Made by a program: the position numbers and the translations under genes. A DNA stretch of 64,000 nucleotides from Sclerodactyla briareus. Lineage: Eukaryota; Echinodermata; Holothuroidea; Dendrochirotida; Sclerodactylidae. This document shows positions 51,501-62,900 of the stretch, piece after piece; within the stretch, counting starts at the first letter, position 1, and every line of letters starts with the position of its first letter. A model generated the notes under the pieces. The model was not told where the DNA came from, did not search any database, and saw only the letters and a list, made by a program, of their open reading frames with translations. The stretch spans positions 62,001 to 126,000 of the forward strand of contig JAODTK010004843.1 of assembly GCA_026419785.1 (NCBI GenBank), given 5' to 3'.

Positions 51501-52258
51501 TAGAAGACTTCACCTTCTTTCTAACTGAGAAAAACAGACTTAGGGGCAATATCTATGGACTGTGTTCCTCCTGTATAGATTCCATACGTGCTCTGACTTG
51601 ACAGCGAGTAAAATGGTAAGGAAATGATACAAACTGACATCGACTGAAGTGTACCTACCCCCAGAGGAACATGTTTACACTGCATTTATAGTTTTCAAAA
51701 GGGGGTTAGTTTTCTAGTTCTACTTTCAGCAATATTACAAAATCCTACTTCTAGTTAGCATCAAAGTTCCATTCAGCCTTTATATCATGTCCGTGTATCC
51801 AGTCACGAAACTTACACATACTGCGTAACTGTTCTATCGGACTGAATATGAAAACTACAATTGAAAAAGGAAAATCTTTGTAATTTGTATTTTCATGGCA
51901 AAATGAATATATTTAGATTTGTCACGGCCAACTTTCTTTTTTTTCAAATCGCGGACTGATCACCATTTTCTCCAAAATAGAAGCTCTTCTTGTAAATGAG
52001 ATATCGAACAATGGCCTTCATTCCCAATATCATTGGTGCCTTATTTCTCTAAATTTCAAAGGCGAACGGGAGCTTTACTACAGTTATGCCAGCAACGATG
52101 TCCTGTTCTGATGATGAACAAATTGTCCACAATTCAAAAGAAGTTATGGCTGCCTTGAGGACAGCTACACAACAAGAACAAATCACAGCGCTCCATACAG
52201 TTATCTGAGTTACCATCGAAGCACGGTCTAGTTTCCAGGTTTCCAACATTGGTTTGTG
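48570..52258. other. No gene recognised
   Basis: Single-copy-looking sequence apart from a TGACC-family fragment at about 49,310-49,600 that contains a G19 tract (49,441-49,459). The frame at 48,672-49,028 has no recognisable motif. Confidence 0.35.
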
Positions 52259-52679
52259 TTAAAGGGAAATTCCAGCCGAAAATATTTAAATGTACATGAT
52301 TAGTGCATTAAAAATCATGTCAATCAACGTGTTTATGTTTCATAGATGTTCAGTTATAAAGTTGTGAATTTTCAAAGCTTAACAAATGATCGCTGGCTAA
52401 TTTGTCAATTTTGCAGATTGGCAACATTCGATGACGTCATATCTACCAATTGAGAGAAAATGTTAAGAAATAGTCTTTTCCCTCAGATTGGTCGATATGA
52501 CATCACAAAAGGTTGCCAGTTTGCCAATATAATAAAATTATATGGAATTTGAGGAAGCCATATCTTCTCTACCCGAACCATGATAGAACCGGATAAAAGT
52601 GATATTTAAATAATTTTTTTATTCTCTTTAAAATTGTAACACCAAGAAGAGTAATAATTTGGCTGGAATTTCCCTTTAA
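52259..52679. mobile_element. TTAA-flanked foldback MITE
   Basis: A 421-bp element with perfect 19-bp terminal inverted repeats, TTAAAGGGAAATTCCAGCC at the left and its exact complement at the right. Both ends carry TTAA, the target-site duplication used by piggyBac-type transposases. Internally, an imperfect inverted pair (TTGGCAACATTCGATGACGTCATATCT-region at about 52,420-52,455 against CGATATGACATCACAAAAGG-region at about 52,493-52,530) lets the whole element fold on itself. No ORF. The perfect terminal repeats suggest fairly recent activity. Confidence 0.85.
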
Positions 52680-52819
52680 GGAGACACACAGATTGCAGAC
52701 GCAGTTCGTTTATCTGTGTGATATATGTATATGTTCTATGACGATCAACATTAGCAAGTATGGTAATGCGCTCACCATTAAAAAACTGTGTATTGAAATC
52801 CTAGAGTGAATCAGAGAAT

Positions 52820-53030
52820 ATGCAAAGCAGGATAACTGTTTGCAGTTTAAAAATCCAAAACCATCATTGAATATTATTAGTAGAATTGCTGTTTGGAAAG
52901 TGTGAATTATTTCTGGTTTGCCACAATTCAAGGGGAAGGAGAAGAGATTGACTCTGCGAGTAACATGAATTCATTTTTGTATCTGACAGGAACGCTTTGT
53001 GGTAATCGAATGAACATAATATATTAGTGT
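52820..53030. repeat. Dispersed repeat pair, copy 1
   Basis: This segment carries TTTGCAGTTTAAAAAT, CACTGAATATTATTxGTAG-type, GATTATTTCTGGTTTGCCA-type and TCAAGGGGAAGGAGA blocks and ends GGTAATCGAATGAACATAAT. It matches 54,615-54,800 in order and spacing with roughly 85% identity by eye. The copies flank the terminal exon of the SLC3-like gene. Confidence 0.8.
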
Positions 53031-53564
53031 GGTGGCTAGTGTAGCCTAGTAAAGATTGTGAAGGACCTTTATCCTGTTACTTTAGACCGGGAGGTTCACG
53101 TTATGATCTTAGCCTTATATATTAGATATGGATTCATGACAGCCTAAGCTCAGTCAGTGTTCCACCAAGATGAATTCAGATGCTGGCCATACCTTGACAT
53201 TAGGGTGGTTCACATTTTGCAAAAGTCTGAATACCTTTCTCCTACCCCTTAAACCTGTTTTGTTGGATGAAAAATAATCCTGTTAATTTTTCATGATATT
53301 GAACAACGTTCACGAGCTCCAAAATGACCAACGACATGTATTCCTACTAGTCATGGCCACTTTGGCGGCTTGTGAGCTACCTTTTGAGCTTTATCCTGTT
53401 ACTTTAGACCGATTTGACAGATGGAAGGTCTGCAATCACTTAGACATGGTCACAGCAGTAACATTGGAACTGCCACTGAAGTAGGATTATGCAGATTGCA
53501 GGATCTAATGACTGTGAGTTCACTGGTTTAACAGGTAATCAAACAATCCCTCCATCAGTCAGGC

Positions 53565-53926
53565 TTAGGCCATGAGCTTGATCAGGTAGGCATCATTGGG
53601 ACCGATCCTCAGGTTGCCCGTCATCACTTCCTCGTCGACCATCTTGCCTGACACAGAGAGGACAACCTTGCCCTTCATCTCCCCCTCGTCCTTAGTCTCC
53701 CCTTCCTTATCTTCCCCGTCATAGGCAGGGTAGCTAGGCTCGTCTTCCCCTGAGAGGTTGATGACCACTAGGTAGGCGGGCCACTCGGGGAAGGCACGGC
53801 GGTAGGACACCACCCTGCTGTTCATCGCCAGGTTGGTCAACTTCCCTGCCTGGATCGATGGCTCAGAGCGGTACATCGCTAGGGCTGGTGGTACTTCAGG
53901 AACGAGTCGTCTTTCTTCGACTGGGC
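53565..53926 (-). CDS. SLC3A1/rBAT-like terminal exon: C-terminal beta domain
   Basis: Acceptor TCATCCCAATAG. The first frame reads AQSKKDDSFLKYHQ; after loss of one G in CACCAG-CCCTAG (about 53,884) it continues ALAMYRSEPSIQAGKL. It then runs through YRRAFPEWPAYLVVINLSGE, a Glu/Asp/Lys-rich loop and LSVSGKMVDEEV, to NLRIGPNDAYLIKLMA and TAA at 53,565-53,567. 'DPxSFLxxYRxLxxLRxxEPSLxxG' and 'YLVVxNL...LxxGPxEAxLI' are the standard C-terminal beta-sandwich signatures of SLC3/GH13. The acidic loop (EDEPSYPAYDGEDKEG...) looks like a lineage-specific insertion. The phase from the preceding exon does not fit exactly. Confidence 0.92.
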
Positions 53927-56900
53927 CTATTGGGATGAACATAATGTTTTTTTGGTGACGATTCAACTGCATAGGTTCCCACATTGTCCTAAATATACCT
54001 CAAAACATGCCTCACACAGTACAGAAGTTCAGGGGTGCAATGCTTGCAGCCACAGCGTACAGAGTCTTGCAATTGACGGCAAGCATTCGCAAGCACTGTC
54101 AAGCAGTGATCTTATTGTTTTTGAACCCCACAGGAGAAAACTCACAGCAGAAAACAACGGAAATATGTGTCATTTCAAAGATTCTATTTGAACACCTCCA
54201 GAAATATTGCAAAAAAGATGAACCATTCCTATCTGGCAAAAAAACTTTCAATTGAGCTATTTTTTGCAGTTACAAACTGCTCATGCACAATAATATATTA
54301 GCCATTTCAAAACTATGAAGCCTTGCAGAACATGCTAGTCAGTGGCTACGGTCCTGCCGCTCCTGTGTTCATTGCCTCTCACCTCACGGTCAGCACAGAC
54401 TGAGCATGACTGCAAGCTGTCACATACCTTGCGGTCAGCAAATTCCGTACTGTGTGATGGAGGCTTTGGTTGCTCTTAATCAGAGGTAATATCCGTGAAG
54501 CCCTTTGTGATGTGAAGGAACTGGAGAGTGAGGCACTTCAACCACAATTTAACATTCACAGCAAGGGATGCATCTGGGTATACGTACCTCTGCATTGACT
54601 TCTTCGGGTGATCTGCAATATTTTGCAGTTTAAAAATACAATAACATCACTGAATATTATTGGTAGGATGCTGTTTGGAGAGCGTGATTATTTCTGGTTT
54701 GCCATAGTTCAAGGGGAAGGAGAACACAATTGATTCTACAAGTAACATGAATTTTTGTATTTGACAGGAACCTTCCGTGGTAACCGACTAAATATGATAT
54801 ATCAGTATACTGATATATCAGTATACTTACCCGCACTGTACGGAATTCGCTGACCACAAGGTATGTGATTTAACATTCACAACAAGGGGGATGCATCTGG
54901 GTATACGTACCTCTGCATTGACTTCTTCAGGTCATCTGCATATGGTGCCCAGGTTCAGCCGAGCTGTTACCACTGCTGAATCCCCCAGTCGGGGTATCGC
55001 TCCAGGGGTAGGGCATGAGCTGGGGGTAATTGCTCTGAAAATGAAGGAAGATTTGAGGTCAGTGAACAGGTGCCCTACTGCAAATCTGTTGTTGAGATCA
55101 CTGGAGAGAAGGGATAACAGAGAGGGAGCATTGTTGCCAGGAGGTTAAAAGGTAAGGGGATTGGACAAGTAGGGGGTACCAATAGCAGCAGTTTAACACC
55201 TTACAGCAGGGTTGATTTCTTTTTTTTTTGGAAAAATCATGATTCAAATCAAATAAATTGCTTTCAATCGATTAAATTAATTAACTTTTCTAATGAAAAT
55301 CGTGATTTCAATCGGCCTGATTCAAATCAAACAACCCTGCCCTATGATAAAAACACTGACTAGCTCCAAGAATTATTGCCACATGAAGAATAACACAATA
55401 CTGGTTTCATTGTACATTCAGGAGAAGTGCAGCCCAAACTGGAGAAGACATCGGTGGAGGATACTCCTCCTACAGCAGTAAGACATTCTAAGGTACCTGC
55501 AATGGAGGGAGACCACCATATTAGTCAATAATCGGCTTCATCATGCAGTGTCTCTCTGGTCCAAAACGACTATCGCGAAATGAGTGTGCGCTTCATCTCT
55601 AATATGTGTGTCTGTGATTTCCCCTCAAGAACTATATAATCCATCCACACAGGTAATATTCCATCTACGATGCCGTCTTCTTGCCGCACCAACTAGTAAG
55701 ATACGCGATATCAAGTTGGATAATGCTGGCCTGAATACCAAATGTATCCACTCCAAGAGTAGCGAGGATACATTAGATATGAACAGTTCAGTTGAACATA
55801 TTCTAGGTTAGTTGTGCTAGCGAGGGTCCTTAAATTTAGCTGCAATATGCCCCCCCATGTGTCCTCCCAACAGCTGTTACAGCACTCACCACGGTTGACG
55901 ATACCTGAGGCCGAGTTCATCTCAGTAGAAGGGAGCGGTGGGTCCATTGTCCCGTACAGAGTAAACAGGAGCATCATGAGAGGCCCTGGTGTTGGCCCAG
56001 CTCTGGTCGCGAATCGCGACACGCCTGCATGTCCCAGCTGTGTGGAAGGGAGGTGGAGACAACACAATTATATAACCTACCAGAGATGCAACCACCTGCG
56101 GTGGGGAACTGTCAGGTTGGCAACAAATTTACTAGCAAATTGGCAATGGAACTGGCCCGTAAATATTTGACCTAGCCACCTGATACAGTCAGATCCACAT
56201 CAGCTTTGGGAATCCCCATGATCCCTCCTCGCTCACATAGACATCGAAACGGGCGTATAAGCTACCAGGTTTGTAGCAAGGAGGTGTCATAACGGTGAGG
56301 TTGCTCTTATACCCCCAGGGGTGCCTATCATCACGTGCGTTATCACAGCAGGCAGAATCCACCCGGAGCTGAAGATGGAAAATTCTTACTGAAAAGGTAC
56401 AGGGGGAGGGTTTTTGGTTTAACCTAGAAGCACAGCACTCACAGGTTTTTGTTTTTTTTTATATTTCCATAATGGGTTCACTGAATCCTTTTCTATACCA
56501 AATGCAAAACAGCAGTAGGTCCATTTGAACGTTGGTCTAGCCCGAATAGGGGCTTGCACCAGAAAGAAGGATGGGTCAACAAGGGGTTGCACCAAAACAA
56601 GAATTTCCTATCCCATGAATAAAAGGTATGGTTTCCAATACACCATACCATTGGTCGCAAATTACCATTATATTTTCACAGCAGGCAGCTGTGGGGGAAG
56701 GGGGCCTGGCACTCCACATTATCATCCGGCCAGAGATGTTTGGCAGCTGTTAATTTCCACAGCACGCAGGTTTGAGTGAGTGGTACTGGGATACTGGTAC
56801 AGCACCTTGAAGAGGATGGTGGCCAAAAATGAGTAGGCAGTCCACACATAGAATTAGCGCACCCAATAGATACCAAATAAGTATACGCACCATCCAGGAA

Positions 56901-59900
56901 TTCCACAATTCCGCATGGGCCATTGTCCCCTTTCGTTTTTTTCAAAGAGCCTGGAGTGGGGGTATATCGTGGTTTGTGATGTCACGTCCGGGGCCACTGT
57001 CTCAGCGAAGTAGAGGTGCTTGGGACAGCCCGCCACCTCCTCCTTTTGGTTAGTTAGAACCATTATACTCCAGGGGGCGCTATGCTGGGGAAATGAGACC
57101 CATGAGGGAGAATACACAGATGTGAGCAAACGTTGTTCTCGATTGTGTGTAGACAAAGTGTTAGACATATATATAGAGTGCTTGGGATCATTCGCAAATT
57201 ATCTATAGATGGAAAGAGATTACATGACCCCTCCCTCGATCTCAAAATGTTGTTCCGAGCTCTTGTTTTTGGGTTACATAACCAGTATAGGTCCATGACG
57301 TCACAAGGGGAAGGAAAGGAACCAAATGAATTCTGCTAAGAGTTTACACAGAAGAAATGTTCCTGGATTATTGCCGTAATGTCAATTTGTCATATTTTGT
57401 ATTTCAATGTTCCTTTTTCCCTGCATGTCTACTCTGTTACCCACTTTTTTCATCTCCGTTCTCTATCGTCTACAACTTCTTTCCCCACATGCCAATGCCA
57501 ACTACTACCACACACATGGGCCAATGTGACAAACAGAAAATGGTTATTATTGGTTATTTCATAGCAACTTCTAACAAAAGACGACAAACCCCTCTCAAGT
57601 AACAAGATAGCAACAAATGAATCTGGCTTGGAATTGGCTAAGCAAAGCAACAGCCCCCAGTGTCGCCTCGAACAAAAAAAGTGGGACCCACCACATACAT
57701 ACACACACAAAAGCGATCGCGAAGCCTTTCCTGAACTTTGGTTCAGGCGAGACAAAAACTGCCGCTAAGGAGGGGGAGGGGGCGGGTACAGCCTTAGTCC
57801 TCACTATCAGTATAGGTTAAAAATACAGTCTAGGTCACCCTCCATGAAATAGATGTCTCTTGAACTATCATAATCCATGGATACATTTATGAATCATTGA
57901 CACCCAAGTGGCCTATCAACAGGCAGTGTTACCCGAATGGATGCCATCCCTGAAAAATAGGTTTTGTTTTTAAAAATTCCCCTATATTCCACTCTCCATA
58001 CATTGTCATTTGCATGTTAAGATTGGCACCTGTATTGCCGAGATTAGCGGTTGGCGTCGACGATCTGGTATAAGCTGTCCAGGAGAGTCTCAAGGTCCTT
58101 GGACGATTCCGGCGTGCTATAACGATTGACCGTTGTGACTGAGGAGACAAGACCAAATTCATCAAGCCCACTGTAGGTAGAGTTACAGTCTGAACACACA
58201 AGCAAGGTGGGTCAGGTCCCTACTTGCAATCAACCCACAACTATATAGATCCATGTGTCATGTGTTTTCACCTCAGAGAACTCGCTAAAAGGGCAAAAAT
58301 TGTGTGAAAAATGTGCAGAGGGTAGCACCAGAGTGAAAACGAATGTGCATGGACTACACTACCCTTTCACAGTGTAGCGCCTCTAGAACCTAGTATGGTC
58401 CATATCCATCCTTGAGTTGCCTTCTAGGGCAGGCGGGGGCAGCAAATGCACAGCGTGTTGTGTGTAGGAGGTAATAGCCAATGACGCCAATGTAGTCCTC
58501 CCAGCTCACAGCACGTTTTATGTTTTACATAGGCGGCAGAGTGCGCAAGAAGCAGAAAGTTCAGGGTAGCGTGGTATCAGTGATGCTGCAAGCAACATTC
58601 CGAGTTCCAGCATTTCAGATTGGACGGCTTACCTTAGTGGGCGTTTGTACTTGCAGTTGCGATGGACGAGGTCTCGATCCTAGGCTAAGAGGAGCAGTAC
58701 CTCTTCGATACCTTCACCATAACCACTCCTGCAAAACAAAATTGGTGGTATCACAGGAATTAGGACAAGGCCTATCCATAGGGAGATAATGTAGAGTATT
58801 CACCTGTACAGGGCCAGCTGCGTGAAGACCTCTTCCATTGGTCATGTTGCCTCCATCAGTCATGTTGCCTCCATCAGTGGGCTCGGGGGTGGAGGGCTCG
58901 GGGGTGGAGGGCTCGGGGGTGGAGGGCTCGGGGGTGGATTCACTAGTGGCTTCTGTACTGGCAGTGGCATTCTCGCTTGCTGCAGGGAAACAGAAATCTG
59001 GCTTGGAAATGAGAAAGGTAGGTCAGTGGGGTTCACGGTAGGGATATCAATGTGTAGCGTCCAGCCAGGGAGGGGGGAACGGGTTTATTTAGGAAAAATT
59101 CAGAATTTTTTCGCTGCGGGAGCGCAGCTATCCAATTCATCATGTCTTCCGTCTGTTCGTTCGTCCGTTAGTCAGTTCGTTCGTCCGTTTCATCATAACT
59201 TTCTAAAACCATACATGTGGGATAGTGTTGAAACTTGGTTAGGTGGATGACGCTTATATGGCGAGCCTTAGCTACAGTATGTTCGCATAGTGTTTTTAGA
59301 TTTCAATTAAATCCAAGTAATTACCCCACTTTCCAAATTCATTTTTGATCTCTCCTTACTGACCAGAACAAGTGTTTACATTACTCCATCTCGCTGAGCA
59401 GTGTTCACATTATCTGTCAGGAGGTCCAGTTCTGCAGAATAGTTGACAATAAAAAACTATTGTCCAGGGGTGTTGATTTGTCTTTAATCGCATCTCGCCC
59501 TAGTTTACATTACATCTCGGTCCAATTCCTAGTGGTGACCTAGAAATGGGGGCTTGCCCCCTCCCCCCCCCCCCCCACCTAAATGTTGTTATTGGTCTCT
59601 TGTGGAGGTGGTTCAACCTAACTATGATGTCAACAAATGTAGAATTCATTTCTGTGGAAGTGCTGTTGCCACTGTTCACTGCCACAGGCTTAGGAATGGG
59701 CACTGATAGCAAAGATTAGGCTAATGTGGTAGACATGTTCAAAGGCATTCCATGGTTATGACAGCTGTCAGTAAAGGTCAGTGAAGTGAACAAACAATAA
59801 ATGTGAAATGGCCGAAAAAAATGCAGTGTATTCGCCACGAATTTGTGTCCGCAGCTACCAAGACGCTCCGACTTGCAATTGTTTTTCGTTCACCTAATCC

Positions 59901-62900
59901 TTATTCCAGGGAAGATGAACAGTTGCCTTATTGCATCCTACAGGTTTGGATATCGCATGTTATCAACTGGTTATTGCACACTGTTGAATGACCTTCCGTT
60001 ATAATGTGATAGCATGAAACAGGTTACCCCAAACATCAGACACTGCCCAAAAAGAGTCTTGGAAAGGAGCAGAAGAAGATATTAGAAGTAACCTTTTTGG
60101 TTTCCTCCCAGAATATTGAACCCTACTTATCCAGAAGAAACAAATGTTGTTCATGTACTCCTCATGGGAAGCACAAGGCTTACCCATTTATTACGCTTTA
60201 ATCGAGAATCAATTAACAAATTGCCATACATCAAGAAACATTGAGGCCATTTGTCGACTGTAGCGACGGTTAATTGATACGGCGTAATTTTGTAAGAACT
60301 CTAGGGCTAGCAGTGGAGTGGCATAAACTATCAGTCACTTGGGACTGTTTGCTCTTGTTAGAATGATGTAATGGTGCCACCTCGACCGCTAGCCCACAGG
60401 TCCCCCATTGGTGGCGCCTGGCGCGTAAATTACCTAACACTAACAGTCAATAAAATGCAGCCATAGTGTCTACATGAAGCGAACTGAAATTGAAGGAATC
60501 AAGCTGCCACACAAAACACAAGTGAAAAAGATATTAGGACCCAAAAAAATATTTATTGCCAAATCTTGTGTGGTACTTTACCTATAGTTGTAAAGTGGAA
60601 TAGGTGGTGGCAGAGAATTTCATTCCCTGTATCATTTTTGTTTGCCTAATAGAATGTGTAATTAATGGTCCAAAGTCACCTGCCTGTAGATCTATCACAA
60701 GCCCAGAACTATTTTACATTACTTTAAGACTCCAAATAAATCGCCCCCAAAAAAGTAAACTGTGACTGGTGCATGGACTATGGTGTGGTTTATACCTCCT
60801 ATGTAATTCTTTTTCAAATTCACAGCGTCCAAATAATTCCTGAATGAATGGAGTACCACATATCACACTTGTCTTTCTTGAATCATGTACGTACCCCTTC
60901 ATAACACAGGTATTACAACAATCCAGACACAAAGTAAAGCTGTAATCCCAAATCAATCCCCAATTGGACAATTCCAAACAGACAATGCTGTGAGAGCGAA
61001 TACAATGATCGTTCTGTCTGTCTTTTACCCCATGGTGGTGAAGAGGTCACTGACAATGGGGATTGTTGGTTCCCCCCAAGTCACGCCAGTTGAACTCTGA
61101 CCCCTATGTCTGGTGGTGGCGTGATGCAACAACAGCTGTAGTCCTCCCCTGAGAGCCAGCCAACTCTCCTCAGCTAGCTAAAGTGCACGCAGAGCAAATC
61201 TGACAATGGCAGTCAACTTTATGGGAGGCCTGTACACACCTGCAGGATTCAGTCACTACAACAGACCATTTCCAGCAAGTTTGACCATCCCCAATGGATG
61301 GATGGTGACCTACAAGTATTGGCTACCACAAGGTCACAAGCCACACAACAATTTTTTTTGCTACAAGAGGCCCTGCCACCAACAAGGTCACTGTTTTTTC
61401 CACAACGTAAATTCAAACTGCTGTAGGTCTGGTCCTCAAGATCATGTTGTCAAACACCAGAATTGCCTGCCAACAAATTGGACTTTTCACATTCCCCTTT
61501 CCATTGCACCAGCAACATAATTCATGGCCAACAAATTTCCCAGATCAAACTTCTCATCAATATTTTATTATATATTGTGTGCAGTTGACCAGCAACTTTT
61601 ACGATATGGGGCAAGAAGCATGACTTAATAGCCTCCTGAGGGCGTGTGAAGGGGAGGCCACTGTCCATTAAACAATTCCACGATGGCCAGGAGAGATGAG
61701 GAAAATGAACCAGGAGAATTGATCAACAATACCTCACAATCGCAAGTAATACTTGCCAGAATGGTTGTATTCTTTGTTTGCCTTATGTAACTACCTCACC
61801 AGAGTTCGATTTTTAACTGGTATAGCATAGCAGTTTTTTAGCCAAATTGGCATGATTGCTAGATCGTATCATATCGACAATTGATTAGCATTTTTGTGAA
61901 TAGGCAACACACACTAAGGCCTTGGGAGTCATTCAATGTTTCCATTGAAGAGTGCTAATAAAAAACAAATCACTAAAATTGAAACCCTGCAAAACCCCAC
62001 CCTCCTCTTCCTGGAGACTGTTATGGGTCCCTCAGCAGTCTGGTCTGCCATCCACCAAGGACAAAGCCATCCACGTCCATCTCATCGACAGTATTTCATC
62101 GCATCCTGGGGAGTGAACAAAACAACGGACACGTCTGAAGCCTTCGCGTACACATTTTGAACCTATGTAAAATGTTACAAGCAATTACCCTAGGGGCTTG
62201 CTCATCACAATTTTGTACTATGAATGCATCTGGATTAGGGTCCACTCACATCTCAAGGTCGGGGTGGGGAAACATCTTCAAGTGCAAGAATACAGCTAAT
62301 TTTGGTAGGAAATTCTTTGCAAGGGATTTCCCCTCACGCAAGTTTTGTGTGCAGTAAAAGCAATTCTCTCTCAAACAGGCCTTGTGTACAGTAGAGGTTA
62401 AACAATACTAGAGTTACCCGATGGTTCTCATATGTTGCCCGTTTTTTCTTCTTCAGTGGTTTCTGTGCTTACAGCAGTTGGAAGGAATTAAATAAATGGA
62501 ATAATGTGAATACAAACAAAAGAGATTTTCCTCCAACCAGATATGACATCTAGGTTTATGCTTGGCCAGCAGCAGCCACATCCATTTCACAGTTATCAGA
62601 GGCCGACTGGGAATGATCCTTTACGCTTTATGGAGAGGACCTTGCACAAGAGCCCTGTCCATGGACCTTTTGGCAAATAGCATGTTGCGGTGCACTGTGG
62701 GATAGCTTGATGCATGCTCGGATACTTCAGGGGGCACATTTGTGTTAGCATGTATTGGAAAACTGGTAAATTTCGATTGTCTTTCCCATTCTCCTGTGCA
62801 TATTTTTAAAATTAATTATGTTGTCCCGATAATTTTTCACATCTGTATTGTTGTGACAATTCTGACTAGAATGTGCCATTTCTCGCCAGAAAAAATAATT

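Larger units (their letters stand above)
54421..54867. mobile_element. Possible foldback insertion in the last SLC3-like intron
   Basis: The left arm CACATACCTTGCGGTCAGCA... (54,421-54,456) is the near-complement of the right arm CGCACTGTACGGAATTCGCT... (54,832-54,867), about 36 bp with few mismatches. Between them sit the dispersed repeat copy 2, a small palindromic ATATCAGTATACTGATATAT block (about 54,799-54,822), and a ~75-bp duplicate of the exon 3' end. Inverted ends suggest a mobile element, but no target-site duplication was established. Confidence 0.4.

Noticed and set aside
58822..59250. Plus-strand frame with GLGGG repeats
   Set aside because: Antisense shadow of the STPEP repeat exon, which has proper splice sites on the minus strand.
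61206..61520. 104-codon plus-strand frame rich in His/Asn/Pro
   Set aside because: It lies in an intron of the minus-strand gene, with no motif and no splice partner.
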